DNA of 29,544 nt, from the NCBI RefSeq assembly GCF_016785185.1, contig NZ_JAEKDY010000038.1. One strand, 5' to 3'. Numbering within the stretch: the stretch's first letter is position 1; each line of letters opens with the position of its first letter. Source of the DNA: Heyndrickxia sporothermodurans (lineage in GTDB: Bacteria > Bacillota > Bacilli > Bacillales > Bacillaceae_C). The position numbers were made by a program, and so were the translations under genes. Shown here piece by piece: positions 1-7,464 of this stretch. The notes under the pieces were generated by a model. It was not told the DNA's origin. It saw only the letters and a list, made by a program, of their open reading frames with translations, and ran no database searches.

Positions 1-98
1 ACTAAATGATGAACATGGAAGGCAATATCATTTTTTTGTAACTTTACTTCTAAATCTAAAGGCAAAACTAATTGATTCATGGTATAATTTTTAAACAT
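1..98 (-). CDS. IS1182-type transposase, N-terminal fragment cut by the window edge
   Basis: Reading leftward from an ATG at 98 there is an open frame of 32 codons that runs off the window. The peptide begins MFKNYTMNQLVLPLDL and continues with LQKNDIAFHVHHLV. I recognise this as the usual N-terminus of IS1182-family DDE transposases (InsH/DUF772 N-terminal domain). A good ribosome binding site (AGAAGG on the minus strand, about 107-112) sits a few bases before the ATG. Only the N-terminus is present, so the catalytic residues cannot be checked and it is unknown whether the copy is intact. It is transcribed away from tatC. Confidence 0.75.
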   Translation of the reverse strand, partial: MFKNYTMNQLVLPLDLEVKLQKNDIAFHVHHL

Positions 99-180
99 AA
101 GGATCCTTCTTTCTGATTTTATTTGGTATGGTAACTTAATTTTATCAGAAGTGGTCCTTATTTTTATTCAAAAAATAATC

Positions 181-225
181 AAAGCCGGTGAAATTTTACT
201 CGTCGTAAAAATTCACCGGCTTTTT
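181..225. terminator. Strong bidirectional hairpin between the transposase and tatC
   Basis: The arms AAAGCCGGTGAA and TTCACCGGCTTT face each other across a short AT-rich centre, with A-runs on one side and a T-run on the other. It would work as an intrinsic terminator on either strand. It lies behind the transposase promoter region and ahead of tatC, so it probably insulates tatC from the element. It could be an internal structure of the insertion sequence or the terminator of a gene that once lay upstream. Confidence 0.7.
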
Positions 226-232
226 CATCTCA

Positions 233-255
233 GAGGTGGGTTTTGTCCCAGCCTC
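233..255. repeat. Short imperfect inverted repeat, possible insertion-sequence end
   Basis: GAGGTGGG and CCCAGCCTC flank the loop TTTTGT. Sequences of the type GAGGCTGGGACAAAA are scattered in many Firmicutes genomes, often near IS1182-like elements, so this may be the terminal part of the element that starts at 98. That assignment is inference: the other end of the element is not in the window, so no terminal repeat pair can be shown. Confidence 0.35.
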
Positions 256-285
256 TACTAAATTTAGAAGAAGGAGATGATTGTA

Positions 286-1029
286 TTGTCAGAGGATCTC
301 CCAATTGAAGTGGAAAAAGAGGAAACGGCTTTGGACCATTTTACGGAACTAAGAAGGATTTTGCTTTGGTCTGCTTTTTTCTTTGCTATTATGTTTGTGA
401 CCTTTCTTGTTTTTATGCCTAAAGTTCTTCCTTTATTAGCTAATGGCTACAAGATTGTACTGATGGGGCCATTAGATGTGATTCGCTTTTACACGGGTGT
501 TTCAGGTGCATTAGCATTGGGCCTAACAACTCCATTCCTCGGATACCAAATTTGGAGATTTGTAAAGCCTGGCTTAACCCCGACAGAAAGTAAAGTGACA
601 CTCACTTATGTGCCAGCTATCACGGCCAGTTTTTTGACGGGTATTGCCTTCGGCTACTTTATCGTTTTCCCTGTATTATTTAAGTTTCTCATGAATCTTG
701 GAGAAAAATCGTTTGATGTTCTAATTACTGCAAGAGAATACTTTCTTTTTTTACTAACATCAACATTGTCTTTAGGATTTCTTTTTGAATTGCCGATTGT
801 GATGGTCTTTTTAACATCTGTTGGCATGTTAACTCCGGTAAAATTAAAACAAGTTCGAAAATATGCGTATATCTTGCTTGCAGTCATTTCAGCACTGATC
901 ACACCACCGGACTTTATAAGTCAAATATTAGTGCTGACTCCATTAATGGCTCTATATGAACTTGGGATACTATTATCCGTTGTTTCATTTAAAAAGAGGC
1001 AGAAACGAGTTGAACCTGCAATCACATGA
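286..1029 (+). CDS. tatC: Sec-independent protein translocase subunit TatC
   Basis: TatC is the membrane receptor for twin-arginine signal peptides, which directs folded proteins to the Tat export pore. The protein (247 aa) has the six hydrophobic segments of the family. The N-terminal DHFTELRRILL corresponds to the conserved HxxELRxR region. The loop FVKPGLTPTESK carries the conserved FxxPGL and the glutamate of the signal-peptide site. The late segment with ALITPPD is also typical. A frame from ATG 277 exists, but that ATG touches the AAGGAG at 271-276. TTG 286, nine bases after the ribosome binding site, is the better start. No tatA lies in the window. Upstream there are only hairpins and an insertion sequence, so a neighbouring tatA may have been lost or moved apart, or this is a stand-alone copy. 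The gene ends in a terminator shared with the convergent siderophore-binding gene. Confidence 0.93.
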   Translation: MSEDLPIEVEKEETALDHFTELRRILLWSAFFFAIMFVTFLVFMPKVLPLLANGYKIVLMGPLDVIRFYTGVSGALALGLTTPFLGYQIWRFVKPGLTPTESKVTLTYVPAITASFLTGIAFGYFIVFPVLFKFLMNLGEKSFDVLITAREYFLFLLTSTLSLGFLFELPIVMVFLTSVGMLTPVKLKQVRKYAYILLAVISALITPPDFISQILVLTPLMALYELGILLSVVSFKKRQKRVEPAIT

Positions 1030-1061
1030 CAAAACCCGCATATTTGCGGGTTTTGTCATGT
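1024..1061. terminator. Bidirectional terminator between convergent tatC and the siderophore-binding gene
   Basis: A perfect 17-bp inverted repeat, ACATGACAAAACCCGCA and its complement, encloses the 4-base loop TATT. The stem contains the tatC stop codon. A-rich and T-rich stretches inside the stem let it act on both strands. Confidence 0.9.
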
Positions 1062-1066
1062 AATAT

Positions 1067-2038
1067 TTATTTTCCAAGAAAGATTTTCTCAATATCATCT
1101 AACATGAGATTAGCAGCAAGAACGCCACCGGCCGTATTCCATATATCATCGTTTACTTTATGAACATTTCCAGCTTTAGCAACTTTTAAGTTTTTAAATA
1201 GCGGATCATTGATCCATTCTTTTTCAACAGCAGCAACTTCACCATCACCTGCGGGCTCATATGTGAAGTAGAAAAGTATATCCCCATCCATTGCCGGAAT
1301 GCGTTCTTTCGTTAGGTTTCTTTCGGCAAAGTCATTTTTGTTTTGGTCGCCGGGACGGGCAAATCCTAACTCATCCAAAATAACACCGGAGAATGTATCC
1401 TTATGATAAATACGGACATCACCAGGCATAAAACGAACCATTGAAACTTTCATTTTTAATTTATCGCCTAATTTTTCTTTTAAGTCAGCAATTCGTTGAT
1501 CATATTGCTGAATAACTTCTTTTCCTTTTTCTTCTTTATTTAATGCTTTTGCATAAAGTTCAAAGTTTTCTTTCCAATCGCCGCGCAACGTTTCGGCAAA
1601 TACAGTTGGAGCGATTGCACTTAGTTGATTATAGATTTTTTCTTGGCGCATTTTATTTCCAATAATAAGATCTGGATGTAGTTTTGCAATTGCCTCTACA
1701 TTTACTTCACTTTCTGTACCCACGACTTCAACATCTTTCATTTGATCGCTGATATGTTTATACCATGGATCACCTGTCCATGATTGAACCGCACCAACAG
1801 GCGTTACCCCCATCGCTAAAAGAGCTTCAGTTCCTTCGTTTGTTAAAATAACCACACGTTTTGGTGTTCCTTTTATCGGTGTTTTTCCCATTGCATGTTC
1901 CACTGTATAACTGGATCCGCTATTTTTTTCTGTATCCTTATTTGTTTCTTTGCTAGCTTCATTTTTATTGCCGCACGCAGCAAGGGCGAATAGGGCCATT
2001 ATCGCTACTAGCGAAACAAAAAAACGCATTTTTTTCAT
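1067..2038 (-). CDS. Iron-siderophore ABC transporter substrate-binding lipoprotein (YfiY-like)
   Basis: This is the extracellular, lipid-anchored receptor that delivers ferric siderophores to a FecCD permease. The 323-residue protein starts MKKMRFF at ATG 2038, eight bases after GGAGGT. A frame five codons longer has no ribosome binding site. A signal peptide of about 26 residues ends in the lipobox LAAC, so the cysteine should be acylated and hold the protein on the outer face of the membrane. The mature part has the type III periplasmic-binding (TroA/FecB-like) pattern: PKRVVILTNEGTEALLAMGV near the start, DLIIGNK in the middle and a C-terminal tail with the helix DDIEKI. The closest family I recognise is YfiY/YfmC, hydroxamate or citrate-hydroxamate siderophore receptors. 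The exact ligand cannot be read from sequence. It diverges from the permease operon over a Fur-box region, which supports iron-repressed co-expression. Confidence 0.9.
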   Translation of the reverse strand: MKKMRFFVSLVAIMALFALAACGNKNEASKETNKDTEKNSGSSYTVEHAMGKTPIKGTPKRVVILTNEGTEALLAMGVTPVGAVQSWTGDPWYKHISDQMKDVEVVGTESEVNVEAIAKLHPDLIIGNKMRQEKIYNQLSAIAPTVFAETLRGDWKENFELYAKALNKEEKGKEVIQQYDQRIADLKEKLGDKLKMKVSMVRFMPGDVRIYHKDTFSGVILDELGFARPGDQNKNDFAERNLTKERIPAMDGDILFYFTYEPAGDGEVAAVEKEWINDPLFKNLKVAKAGNVHKVNDDIWNTAGGVLAANLMLDDIEKIFLGK

Positions 2039-2065
2039 CGTATGTACCTCCACAGTTTATATGAA

Positions 2066-2080
2066 TGATAATCGTTATCA
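2066..2080. promoter_or_regulatory. Fur box in the siderophore-binding gene promoter
   Basis: TGATAATCGTTATCA matches the Bacillus Fur 7-1-7 consensus TGATAATNATTATCA at all but one position. On the minus strand a TATAAT -10 element (2081-2086) directly abuts it, so a bound Fur protein would cover the transcription start of the lipoprotein gene. Confidence 0.85.
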
Positions 2081-2127
2081 ATTATATACTAATCTTATCA
2101 GATGTTAGAAAGTTGTCAATAACTAAA

Positions 2128-2142
2128 TGAAAATGATTTTCA
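2128..2142. promoter_or_regulatory. Second Fur-type box, upstream of the permease operon promoter
   Basis: TGAAAATGATTTTCA is a perfect 7-1-7 palindrome, with two symmetric departures from the Fur consensus (T to A in each half). It ends six bases before the -35 hexamer of the plus-strand promoter. A weaker, degenerate copy can be seen at 2158-2172 inside that promoter's spacer. Confidence 0.7.
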
Positions 2143-2148
2143 AAGTCA

Positions 2149-2177
2149 TTGACTAACTGAGAATCTTTCTCTACACT
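2149..2177 (+). promoter_or_regulatory. SigA-type promoter for the permease-YusV operon
   Basis: TTGACT (2149-2154), a 17-base spacer and TACACT (2172-2177) make a reasonable housekeeping promoter about 30 bases before the first permease gene. Confidence 0.65.
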
Positions 2178-2205
2178 AAATAGTAGATATTATTGAAGAG
2201 GAACA

Positions 2206-3216
2206 GTGAAAATGGTTCTAAAGAAAAATTGGCAAAAATTATTTGCAATGATCATCGCTACTATTATTTTGTTGCTGTTAATTGGGATGAGTATTGTTTT
2301 TGGATATACGGGGATTTCTATAAAAACAGCAATTCAATCCTTTATGGATTTCAATGGTTCAAATGAGCATGTCATAATTACTTCGGTTCGGTTGCCAAGG
2401 GCACTGATTGCAGCAGCAGTAGGTGCATGCTTAGCAATGTCCGGGGTGATTATGCAAACATTAACAAAAAATCCGCTTGCTGCTCCAGAAATTCTCGGAT
2501 TAAACGCGGGAGCAAGTTTTGCAGTTGTATTAGCTGTTACCTTGTTTCACTTTTCGAGTCTGCAAGCATTTGCATGGGCATCATTTACTGGTGCAGCGAT
2601 TGCGACAATTGGTGTATTTCTTATTGGATCGGTTGGCAATGAGGGACTGACTCCGATGAAATTAACACTAGCCGGTGCAGCCATAGCTGCGCTATTTGCT
2701 TCATTTACCCAAGGGCTATTGTCTATAAATGAGGCTGCATTAGAGCAAGTTCTTTTTTGGCTTGCTGGATCTGTTGCAAATAGAAAATTAGACATTTTAA
2801 CATCTGTTTTCCCTTATATGCTTATTGGATGGATAATCGCATTGGTTTTTGCAAAAAAAATGAATGTATTATCGATGGGGGAGGACGTTGCGAAAGGATT
2901 AGGTCTAAAGACGGGCTTAGTGAAGATTGGTTCAGGGGTAGTCGTTATTTTGTTAGCAGGGAGTGCAGTTGCTGTTGCTGGACCAATTGGATTTGTTGGA
3001 ATTGTTATTCCGCATATTGCCAGAAAAATAATTGGCATTGATCATCGTTGGTTGCTTCCATTATCCGGAATTTTAGGTGGCGTATTATTAGTAGCGGCAG
3101 ACATTGCATCAAGATATGTGATTATGCCTCAAGAGGTGCCAGTTGGTGTGATGACGACCATCATTGGGGTTCCATTTTTTATTTATATTGCTAGAAGGGG
3201 GTTTAATGGACGATGA
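2206..3216 (+). CDS. FecCD-family siderophore ABC transporter permease, first subunit (YfiZ-like)
   Basis: One of the two membrane subunits that form the channel for ferric siderophore import. The 336-residue protein has about ten hydrophobic segments and the FecCD hallmarks: VRLPRALIAAAVGACLAMSG early, the NPLAAPEILGLNAGAS loop, and GPIGFVGIVIPHIAR, the coupling region that contacts the ATPase. A GTG at 2206 and an ATG at 2212 both follow AAGAGGA (2196-2202). I keep GTG, but the shorter start is equally possible. The stop overlaps the next gene by four bases (ATGA), so the two subunits are translationally coupled. It is first in the iron-regulated operon that continues through yusU. Confidence 0.93.
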   Translation: MKMVLKKNWQKLFAMIIATIILLLLIGMSIVFGYTGISIKTAIQSFMDFNGSNEHVIITSVRLPRALIAAAVGACLAMSGVIMQTLTKNPLAAPEILGLNAGASFAVVLAVTLFHFSSLQAFAWASFTGAAIATIGVFLIGSVGNEGLTPMKLTLAGAAIAALFASFTQGLLSINEAALEQVLFWLAGSVANRKLDILTSVFPYMLIGWIIALVFAKKMNVLSMGEDVAKGLGLKTGLVKIGSGVVVILLAGSAVAVAGPIGFVGIVIPHIARKIIGIDHRWLLPLSGILGGVLLVAADIASRYVIMPQEVPVGVMTTIIGVPFFIYIARRGFNGR

Positions 3217-4268
3217 GTCAATTCAAAAATCTTCGTCTTTTTAAAGGGAAAATCTCCTTTTTAGTTGATCTTCGTGCAACTTGGACTATCTTGATTTTGT
3301 TTATCGTGACTTTACTTGCACTCGTTATAAGTACAGGTTTAGGGGATATGAATATTAATCCGATAAATGTTGTTAAAACATTTTTCGGAGGTGGTTCAAG
3401 CATTGAGCAGTTAGTTGTATTAAAGTTTCGGTTACCAAGAATTCTTGTTGCAATGTTTGTAGGTATTGCATTAGCAATGGCAGGGGGAATTTTACAAGGA
3501 ATTATCCGGAATCCATTAGCATCACCGGATATTATCGGAATAACTGGTGGGGCAGGTGCAGCCGTTGTTTCCTTTCTAGCCATTTTTAGTAATAAAGATA
3601 ATAGTTTGACAGTGAGTATAGGCTGGATGCCAATTGCAGCTTTCCTTGGGGCAACAATCGTGGCATTTCTGGTATATTTTTTAGCTTGGAAAGATGGCGT
3701 TTCTCCCATAAGATTAGTATTAATAGGAATTGGAATTTCCGCTGTGATGAAAGCTATCACTACATTATTAATGTTAGTTGGACCTATTTATCGGGCAAGT
3801 GAGGCGAATATTTGGTTAACAGGTACCGTAAACGGATCCAGCTGGGGGAATGTTAAAGTTATTGTTCCATGGGTGCTAATACTGACGTTAATTTCCTTTT
3901 TATCCGCCCGAAAAATCAATGTACAAGAGTTTGGTGATGAACTCGCGACTGGTGTTGGAAGTCATGTTCAACGCCAACGATTTTTTCTTTTACTATTAAG
4001 TACGGCTTTAGTTGGTGCCGCTGTTGCATTTGGTGGGGGAATTGGCTTTGTTGGTTTAATGGCTCCACATATTGCGAGAAGACTTGTCGGTTCTTCCTTT
4101 GGTGTTTTATTGCCTGCATCAGCCTGTATCGGCGGAATTTTGGTCATGGTGGCGGATTTAATCGGACGTACCGTATTTACGCCGCTTGAAGTGCCGGCTG
4201 GAGTGTTTACTGCCGCGATTGGGGCACCGTATTTTATCTATTTATTATTTAAATCAAAGTCTGCATAA
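3213..4268 (+). CDS. FecCD-family siderophore ABC transporter permease, second subunit (YfhA-like)
   Basis: The partner permease subunit, 351 aa. It repeats the FecCD plan: FRLPRILVAMFVGIALAMAGG, NPLASPDIIGITGGAG, and GGGIGFVGLMAPHIARRLVG as the ATPase-coupling region. A cytoplasmic stretch of about 25 residues precedes the first membrane span. The start ATG lies inside the stop of the previous gene, preceded by an AGAAGGGGG-type ribosome binding site near 3195. The two permeases are related but distinct in sequence, so the channel is probably a heterodimer, as in YfiZ-YfhA. Confidence 0.93.
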   Translation: MSQFKNLRLFKGKISFLVDLRATWTILILFIVTLLALVISTGLGDMNINPINVVKTFFGGGSSIEQLVVLKFRLPRILVAMFVGIALAMAGGILQGIIRNPLASPDIIGITGGAGAAVVSFLAIFSNKDNSLTVSIGWMPIAAFLGATIVAFLVYFLAWKDGVSPIRLVLIGIGISAVMKAITTLLMLVGPIYRASEANIWLTGTVNGSSWGNVKVIVPWVLILTLISFLSARKINVQEFGDELATGVGSHVQRQRFFLLLLSTALVGAAVAFGGGIGFVGLMAPHIARRLVGSSFGVLLPASACIGGILVMVADLIGRTVFTPLEVPAGVFTAAIGAPYFIYLLFKSKSA

Positions 4269-4279
4269 AAGGAGTGGGC

Positions 4280-5104
4280 ATGATGAATGAAACAATTCAA
4301 GCAAAATCATTAACATTAGGTTATGGTGATTCGATTATTATAGATGAGTTAAATTTAAGTATTCCTAAAGGGGAAATTACCGTTTTCATTGGTGGGAATG
4401 GCTGTGGAAAATCGACTTTATTACGATCAATGGCACGTTTATTAAAACCGGAATCAGGTTCCGTTTTATTAGCTGGGAAAGAGATTGCTAAGCTCCCGAC
4501 AAAAGAGGTAGCGAAAAATTTATCAATTCTCCCGCAAACACCAATAGCCCCGGAAGGATTAACAGTGCTGCAACTTGTAAAACAAGGACGATTTCCATAC
4601 CAGTCATGGCTTAAACAATGGTCGAATGAAGACGAAGAAATTGTCATGCGCGCTCTAAAAGCTACTCGTATGGTTGAATTTAAAGATCGACCTGTCGATG
4701 AACTATCGGGAGGACAGCGACAAAGAGCATGGATTGCCATGACACTTGCTCAAGATACGGAGGTTATTCTACTAGATGAACCGACAACCTATCTTGATAT
4801 GACTCATCAAATTGAAATTCTTGATTTATTATTTGAATTAAATGAACAAGAAAACAGAACGATTGTTATGGTGCTGCATGATTTAAATTTAGCGTGCAGA
4901 TATGCACATAATATTGTTGCGATTCGTGATAAGAAAGTATATGCCCAAGGAACGCCGGAATCCGTGATTAGTTGCCAAATGGTTCGAGATGTTTTCGATA
5001 TGGATTGTCAAGTATCAATGGATCCACTTTTTGGTACACCATTATGTATTCCACACGGTAAAGGCCGTTGCATATTAAAAGGCGGGGAGATTAATGCCAT
5101 CTAG
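4280..5104 (+). CDS. yusV: Iron-siderophore ABC transporter ATPase (YusV-like)
   Basis: The cytoplasmic ATPase that powers siderophore import. It has Walker A GGNGCGKST, the Q-loop region LPQTP, the signature LSGGQRQR, Walker B VILLDEPTTYLD and the switch histidine in MVLHDLN. The C-terminal tail with TPLCIPHGKG is typical of the FepC/FhuC/YusV group. AAAAGGAG at 4267-4274 supports ATG 4280 (or 4283); a GTG at 4274 lies inside the ribosome binding site and is unlikely. In B. subtilis YusV serves several separate siderophore permeases. Here it sits directly behind one permease pair, so it may be dedicated to it or shared. The end overlaps the next gene by 11 bases. Confidence 0.93.
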   Translation: MMNETIQAKSLTLGYGDSIIIDELNLSIPKGEITVFIGGNGCGKSTLLRSMARLLKPESGSVLLAGKEIAKLPTKEVAKNLSILPQTPIAPEGLTVLQLVKQGRFPYQSWLKQWSNEDEEIVMRALKATRMVEFKDRPVDELSGGQRQRAWIAMTLAQDTEVILLDEPTTYLDMTHQIEILDLLFELNEQENRTIVMVLHDLNLACRYAHNIVAIRDKKVYAQGTPESVISCQMVRDVFDMDCQVSMDPLFGTPLCIPHGKGRCILKGGEINAI

Positions 5105-5849
5105 TTTATCATCGGAGCTTTCAAACTATCGATATATTGATGAAATAAAGAGTACGCATTCGTTTATAAACGGTAAAGATTTTTTCGATAGTGAAAAGCT
5201 CCCTGCTCATTTAGTGAAAATTGGAGCGCAAATGGGGTCCCCGACAAATAAAATAACGGCTTCCATGATTGTGAAGCGAATGGCATTTTATGGGGTCATT
5301 CATTTATATGCGATGAGTGTATGGAATAAAAGGTTAGTTGTGGATATAGATGAACTGAAAGTAGTTGAAAATCCGGGAGATCCACTATGGTTACCGGAAT
5401 TTTACTTTGGAGAATATACCTTTATAGATGTGGAAAATGTACGGACATTGTGGAGAGAAGAGGTCATAGCGGAAGTTTTTTCAGGATTTTTCCACCCTTT
5501 ATTGGAAACATTAAGGAATGTAACACGCTTTTCAAATCTTGTTATGTGGGAGAATATCGCTATTTATATTTTTTGGTTATATGAAAGTCTTCTTAATAAT
5601 GAAGAATATAATGCCCTTCATAACAGGCTTAGGGATGATTTCCATTTTATCGTCCATGAAGCGAGTCCCGCTTTATTTGGTCCTTATAAAAATAATCCAC
5701 TTTCTCGCTTTGACAGTGAAAAAGTGATCCGTGAAAAGAATATCGAACCCATTCGCGTACGAAAAACATGTTGTTTTTCCAATCTTTTAGAAAAAAAGAA
5801 AAAAAGATGTTCAACCTGTCCAAATGGATGTAACATGCCTCCTATATAA
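5094..5849 (+). CDS. FhuF-like 2Fe-2S ferric-siderophore reductase
   Basis: Probably a cytoplasmic reductase that releases iron from imported ferric siderophores. The 251-residue protein ends in a cysteine cluster, CC (residues about 224-225) followed by C-S-T-C, the 2Fe-2S ligand pattern of E. coli FhuF and of Bacillus FhuF-type reductases. FhuF has CC-X10-C-X2-C, whereas here 11 residues lie between the pairs. The N-terminal two thirds, including LVKIGAQMGSP and LVMWENIAIYIFWLY, resembles the IucA/IucC C-terminal-like reductase family, with no membrane segment evident. The start overlaps the ATPase gene and has its own GGGGAG site, so it belongs to the same operon. The location directly behind the transporter fits the role. 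Substrate specificity is unknown. Confidence 0.85.
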   Translation: MPSSLSSELSNYRYIDEIKSTHSFINGKDFFDSEKLPAHLVKIGAQMGSPTNKITASMIVKRMAFYGVIHLYAMSVWNKRLVVDIDELKVVENPGDPLWLPEFYFGEYTFIDVENVRTLWREEVIAEVFSGFFHPLLETLRNVTRFSNLVMWENIAIYIFWLYESLLNNEEYNALHNRLRDDFHFIVHEASPALFGPYKNNPLSRFDSEKVIREKNIEPIRVRKTCCFSNLLEKKKKRCSTCPNGCNMPPI

Positions 5850-5868
5850 AAAGAAAAGAGTGATCGTC

Positions 5869-6117
5869 ATGGATCAGACATTTCGAGATCAGTTCGATGC
5901 ATTATTAGAAAAATATACGGAGCTTTTACTTGGTGAATCGAATGATGAATTAATTGAAAAGATTAAAATGTGGGCACTTTATACATACATTGCAAAATCT
6001 ATGCCTGACTTAGCAAATTACTGGAATGCATTATATCCAAATGGAAAAGAGGAAATGAAAAAATTAATTTTTGAAATCAAGCATATGAATGATTTACATC
6101 GTGAAGCAAAAAAATAA
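5869..6117 (+). CDS. yusU: DUF2573 family protein YusU
   Basis: A soluble, mostly helical protein of 82 aa with no known biochemical role. Features I recognise from the YusU family are the N-terminal FDALLEKYTELLLG and the central stretch KIKMWALYTYIAKSMPDLANYWN. The frame opens earlier, at 5824 inside the reductase gene, but ATG 5869 lies at the right distance from AAAGAG and gives the family length. In B. subtilis yusU also neighbours yusV, so the pairing with the siderophore ATPase is kept here. This suggests, but does not prove, a part in iron uptake. It is the last gene of the operon; its stop codon lies in the terminator stem. Confidence 0.8.
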   Translation: MDQTFRDQFDALLEKYTELLLGESNDELIEKIKMWALYTYIAKSMPDLANYWNALYPNGKEEMKKLIFEIKHMNDLHREAKK

Positions 6118-6141
6118 CCACTGGTATCAAACCAGTGGTTA
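6115..6141. terminator. Bidirectional terminator containing both convergent stop codons
   Basis: A perfect 11-bp stem, TAACCACTGGT and its complement, closes the loop ATCAA. The first three bases are the yusU stop and the last three are the glcF stop on the other strand. There is no spare intergenic DNA. A-runs precede it on the plus strand. Confidence 0.85.
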
Positions 6142-7464
6142 ATTCGTTACGGCTTCCATTAACAGGTCGACAATATGAACCGCTCGAACTTGTTCCGTCA
6201 ACCCTTCCCGTTCTATTCCAAGTTTCATCTGCAATAAGCAGCCAGGATTTGCGGTCACAATGGTAGTTGCCTTCGTTGCCTTCGCATTCTTCATTTTTGA
6301 ATCCAATATTTTCATAGACATTTCTGATTCAACGATATTATAAATTCCCGCCGATCCACAACAACGATCGGAGTCTTTCATTTCACGATAATCTGCACCA
6401 ATAATTGATTGCAGTAATACTCTTGGTGCCTCAGATGTTTTCATAACATTCCTCAAATGACAAGAATCCTGATAGGTAATGATTTGTTCAGCTAATTTGA
6501 GTGAGTTATTTTTATGAAAATTCAACTCTACCAATATTTGAGTAATATCTTTTAATTTCTCCTTAAACGCCTTAGCACGTGGATACCATTCAGGATCGTT
6601 TTTTAATAAATGATCATAGTCAATAAGAAATGCGCCGCAACCACCTGCGTTTGTAATGATATAATCGGCATTCGTATGTTCAAATGCTTCAATATTGCGT
6701 TTAGCCAATTCTATTGATTTTTCCTTTTCACCGCTATGTCCATGTAACGCACCACAACAACCTTGCGTTTTCGGAATGATAATTTCACAACCTGCCTTTT
6801 GCAATAATTTAAGGGTTGCATTATTCGTTTCTAAAAACATCGTATCCATGAGACACCCAGTAAAGAAGGCAACCCTTTTTGCCTGAGTTTGCTCCGCAGG
6901 AAGGTACTCTGGACGATTCTTCATTTCTTTCATTGTCGGTACCTTTGGCAACACTTTTTCCATTGTCGCTAAACTTTCAGGAAACAGTTTCATAAACCCG
7001 ATTTTTCTCGTTACTTTTTGTAAACCGGATCGTTGGTAAAATCCTAACAAGCCAGTTACCGATTGCATCCTGTTTTGATGAGGAAAAAGACCCTCAAATA
7101 CAGTATTTCTAACGGCACGTACAATTGGTTTCTGCTTTTTATTTTGCTGGATAATATCTCTTGCCTCCTCTAGGAGATGGCCGTATTTTACACCAGACGG
7201 GCAAACCGGCTCACATGCTCGGCAACCAAGACAAAGACTTAAAGAACGTTCTACATCCTCATCCGGTTCAATCATCCCATCTTTTACTGCTTTCATTAAG
7301 GCAATCCGCCCTCGTGGGGAATGGATTTCTTGAAAACCTGATTCAATATAGGTTGGACAAGAGGGAAGGCAAAAGCCGCATCTCATACAATTTAATAATT
7401 CATCTTCATCCATCCGTTCCATGAAGCCTTCTTGAATTTTCTGTTGTTCTGCTAAAGTTGTCAT
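6139..7464 (-). CDS. glcF: Glycolate oxidase iron-sulfur subunit GlcF
   Basis: The electron-transfer subunit of membrane-associated glycolate (2-hydroxy-acid) oxidase, which passes electrons from the flavin subunit GlcD to the respiratory chain. The 441 residues include two ferredoxin-type 4Fe-4S motifs, CMRCGFCLPSCP (Cys 26, 29, 32, 36) and CLGCRACEPVCP (Cys 78, 81, 84, 88). Two CCG domains follow, with GCCGALHG in the middle and DRCCGSAG near the C-terminus, as in HdrB-like and GlpC proteins. Length and motif order match GlcF (YsfD of B. subtilis). The start ATG overlaps the glcD stop by four bases, so the two subunits are translationally coupled. The lactate-utilisation protein LutA shares the CCG domains, but the paired ferredoxin motifs and the GlcD neighbour favour GlcF. 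Confidence 0.92.
   Translation of the reverse strand: MTTLAEQQKIQEGFMERMDEDELLNCMRCGFCLPSCPTYIESGFQEIHSPRGRIALMKAVKDGMIEPDEDVERSLSLCLGCRACEPVCPSGVKYGHLLEEARDIIQQNKKQKPIVRAVRNTVFEGLFPHQNRMQSVTGLLGFYQRSGLQKVTRKIGFMKLFPESLATMEKVLPKVPTMKEMKNRPEYLPAEQTQAKRVAFFTGCLMDTMFLETNNATLKLLQKAGCEIIIPKTQGCCGALHGHSGEKEKSIELAKRNIEAFEHTNADYIITNAGGCGAFLIDYDHLLKNDPEWYPRAKAFKEKLKDITQILVELNFHKNNSLKLAEQIITYQDSCHLRNVMKTSEAPRVLLQSIIGADYREMKDSDRCCGSAGIYNIVESEMSMKILDSKMKNAKATKATTIVTANPGCLLQMKLGIEREGLTEQVRAVHIVDLLMEAVTN

Noticed and set aside
3218..3760. 180-aa open frame on the minus strand
   Set aside because: It is fully antisense to the second permease gene. Such frames arise from the codon usage of hydrophobic proteins, and it has no family resemblance.
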